Assembly (NCBI GenBank): GCA_030220185.1
Contig: JASPKZ010001236.1
Span: 1-64,000 of the forward strand
Direction of reading: 5' to 3'
Source of the DNA: Diploptera punctata
Taxonomy: Eukaryota; Arthropoda; Insecta; Blattodea; Blaberidae
DNA: 64,000 bases
Positions 62,313 to 64,000 of the stretch are shown here, piece after piece. The position numbers were made by a program, and so were the translations under genes. Below the pieces are notes generated by a model. The model saw only the letters and a program-made list of their open reading frames with translations, was not told the origin of the DNA and did no database searches. Numbering within the stretch: the stretch's first letter is position 1; every line of letters begins with the position of its first letter.

Positions 62313-63537
62313 TTAGTTTATGATTTTTCAATCGCTGGTTGGATCAGCGTTAGGGAGTGATAAGTAAGTTGACACCCATTTTTAATAAACATTTGGTAAT
62401 TTTAATATTATTAATATATTTGTTTAACATAGATTTGGGGATTTATTGCAAAGATTGGTCATTTAAATTTCAGAGCAATAATCAATATGTGGTTCGATGG
62501 TGGGTTATTGCAGGTTCTATAAACTCTGGCACATGCGCACTGTTGTTCTATAGGACTCTGAAAATATATCAGGTAACCTAAAGTGCTGTTTTTCCTCAAA
62601 CAAATATTAATTATCTTGGATAATTTTATTTTGAAAAGAAAAATTAACATTTGAACCCCAGACATCTGGTTCTACACAGCAGTATGCAATCCATTACATC
62701 AAGACACTATATAAACATTAACTTTTTTACTCATACACAATTGTCTAATTGTCCGAAGGCAGAAAGATGGTGCTACTAATAGCCAATAAATTAAAGGAAT
62801 GACCTAGGAGAACTATTTTGGAAAATATAACAGAAATTTCAGGACTCTCAAGAAATGAAAAAGAGAAGAAAAAGAAGAGAATTTGTTTTGCAGACAATGC
62901 ATTGGCTTTAGAAGAAGATATAATTTAGGCCTATATTACGAATAAATAAATATGGCTCTATATTTTAAAGATACGAAGAATAAACTGAGGACAGCATTTT
63001 TTTTTTAATTTTAAATGTCAGCATTTGCAATATTAAATTACTTTACGTAAAAATTCACCCATAAAGAAGATCTAGTTTTGAGTTTAAATACTGTATATTT
63101 CCTTTATGATACCCAAGAAATTTATTTCAACAAAACGCCCCAAATTCACTACGAAATTATATTTTTAAAAAATATGTTTTTTCTATAGGCTACTTACCTA
63201 TGTGCTAATAGTAAATCTGATTTAAACACTTCAGTTTCTGCTTTTATTTGTTATTCAAAGAATAAAATGGTGTGAAAGAACAGCCAGTATCTCATGAATT
63301 AACAGTAGTAAATAACTCGCGATCGTACTCAAACCAGCCAAGAAAATACAATATCACACATAGCCGGTTATACTAGCTTCCTGATAACTATAAGCACAAC
63401 TACGCCTTGTACAACTTGCGTAATTTATCACGAATGATTTCCAATTCTTATGTTAATGCCTAGATATCAGTATTATAATTACATAATTTTATGTCGTAAA
63501 TAGTCTACAATAAAGCTTTATTCAAGATAATGCTTAC
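62313..63537. other. PGM2 first intron / upstream region
   Basis: AT-rich, with one decayed tRNA-like SINE at 62620-62705 and a short degenerate RT-like frame (ICFADNALALEEDI) near 62880-62925. Nothing else recognised. Confidence 0.4.
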
Positions 63538-63640
63538 CTCTGCCCTCGACCCCTCCCCTTCAAAGACACATCGTTAATTGTCAATCAGCTGATCCTACTG
63601 CTAGATATGTGATTCACGCCACGTTTTCCATTAAATTACC
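63538..63640 (-). promoter_or_regulatory. Candidate PGM2 non-coding first exon and promoter
   Basis: On the minus strand GGCAGAG/GTAAGC at 63538 is a strong donor at the end of a locally GC-richer block (GGGGAGGGGTCGAGGGCAGA). The acceptor at 60979 requires such an exon upstream. No TATA box or start site can be fixed from sequence alone. Confidence 0.35.
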
Positions 63641-64000
63641 GGGTAATCTGTTGGACAAAATAATAATGATTTTAAATTAGTGCTGTGAAATGTGTTAGAT
63701 TACTGTATACATAAGCAACGAATGTAACTAAATCAAAATGAGATAAGTGAAAAGGATACCAACAGAGTAAATAAACAATACTGATAAGATTACACAAAGT
63801 GTTTTCGTCAACAATAAGCCAAGCGAAGTTACTGCAGACAAAATATTAATGTTGCAATATAAACCACTGAAATTTCTAAGATAGTCGGTAGGTAACAAGA
63901 TTTCCACGTGTCCTTTTAAAAATAACAATCAGATAAAAAAAATCAATTATTAGCCTATATCGTGCAGTGCATACGCAGCATTGAACGTCTGCCAAGACAA
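63641..64000. other. Right edge, nothing recognised
   Basis: AT-rich sequence upstream of the candidate PGM2 promoter. No exon, tRNA-like or repeat motif that I can support. Confidence 0.4.

Overview
This 64 kb window is an animal nuclear sequence, almost certainly from an insect with a large, repeat-rich genome. Exons are short, splice sites are canonical GT/AG, and the introns are 2-5 kb and packed with retroelements. The LINE tail protein and the mixture of tRNA-derived SINEs and Penelope-like elements remind me of cockroach/termite (Blattodea) genomes, but that placement is a weak inference.

Two host genes are present, convergently oriented. From 1742 to 15858 on the + strand lie the last five coding exons (about 233 residues) of an MCM-like gene that best fits MCMDC2, the meiotic MCM paralogue; its start lies before the window. 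From 60978 down to 31291 on the - strand lie all ten coding exons of a phosphoglucomutase-2 / phosphopentomutase gene (PGM2-like, about 609 residues). It has its catalytic TASHNPK, metal-binding DPDADR, sugar-binding FEEAIG and phosphate-binding RTSGTEPK motifs. A 3' splice site just before its ATG shows that a non-coding first exon lies further right, possibly ending at 63538. One PGM2 exon carries a net +1 frameshift (about 50060-50090). About 15 kb between the two stop codons holds only repeats.

Everything else is repetitive. Positions 1-1393 are a CACCAT/CACCAC-type minisatellite and about 29632-30650 is a 50-bp satellite. The rest is dispersed: (i) Penelope-like retroelements (PLEs) of at least three lineages, recognised by reverse transcriptase and GIY-YIG endonuclease fragments; (ii) about two dozen fold-back elements made of two 5'-truncated PLE 3' ends joined head to head; (iii) tRNA-derived SINEs, many also arranged as inverted, multi-headed units; (iv) 5'-truncated LINE fragments ending in (GAA)n, (GAT)n or (AAGT)n; (v) DNA transposons: a frameshifted mariner-type copy with 108-bp TIRs, PIF/Harbinger-like and piggyBac-like MITEs, and a Tc1 remnant. 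Target-site duplications (TSDs) can be read for many insertions, which gives a nesting history.

The most interesting signal is RNA-level. The PLE tails carry about 20 hammerhead ribozyme motifs on both strands. They share a tiny self-complementary stem III, as in dimer-acting hammerheads, and an extra U after A9. In several the ribozyme overlaps the end of the PLE reading frame so that its GAAA box supplies the UGA stop. Three families replace the C3-G8 core pair by U3-A8, a natural covariation. Fold-back and SINE insertions also sit against host splice sites (PGM2 exon 4 and exon 9 donors, MCMDC2 last acceptor).
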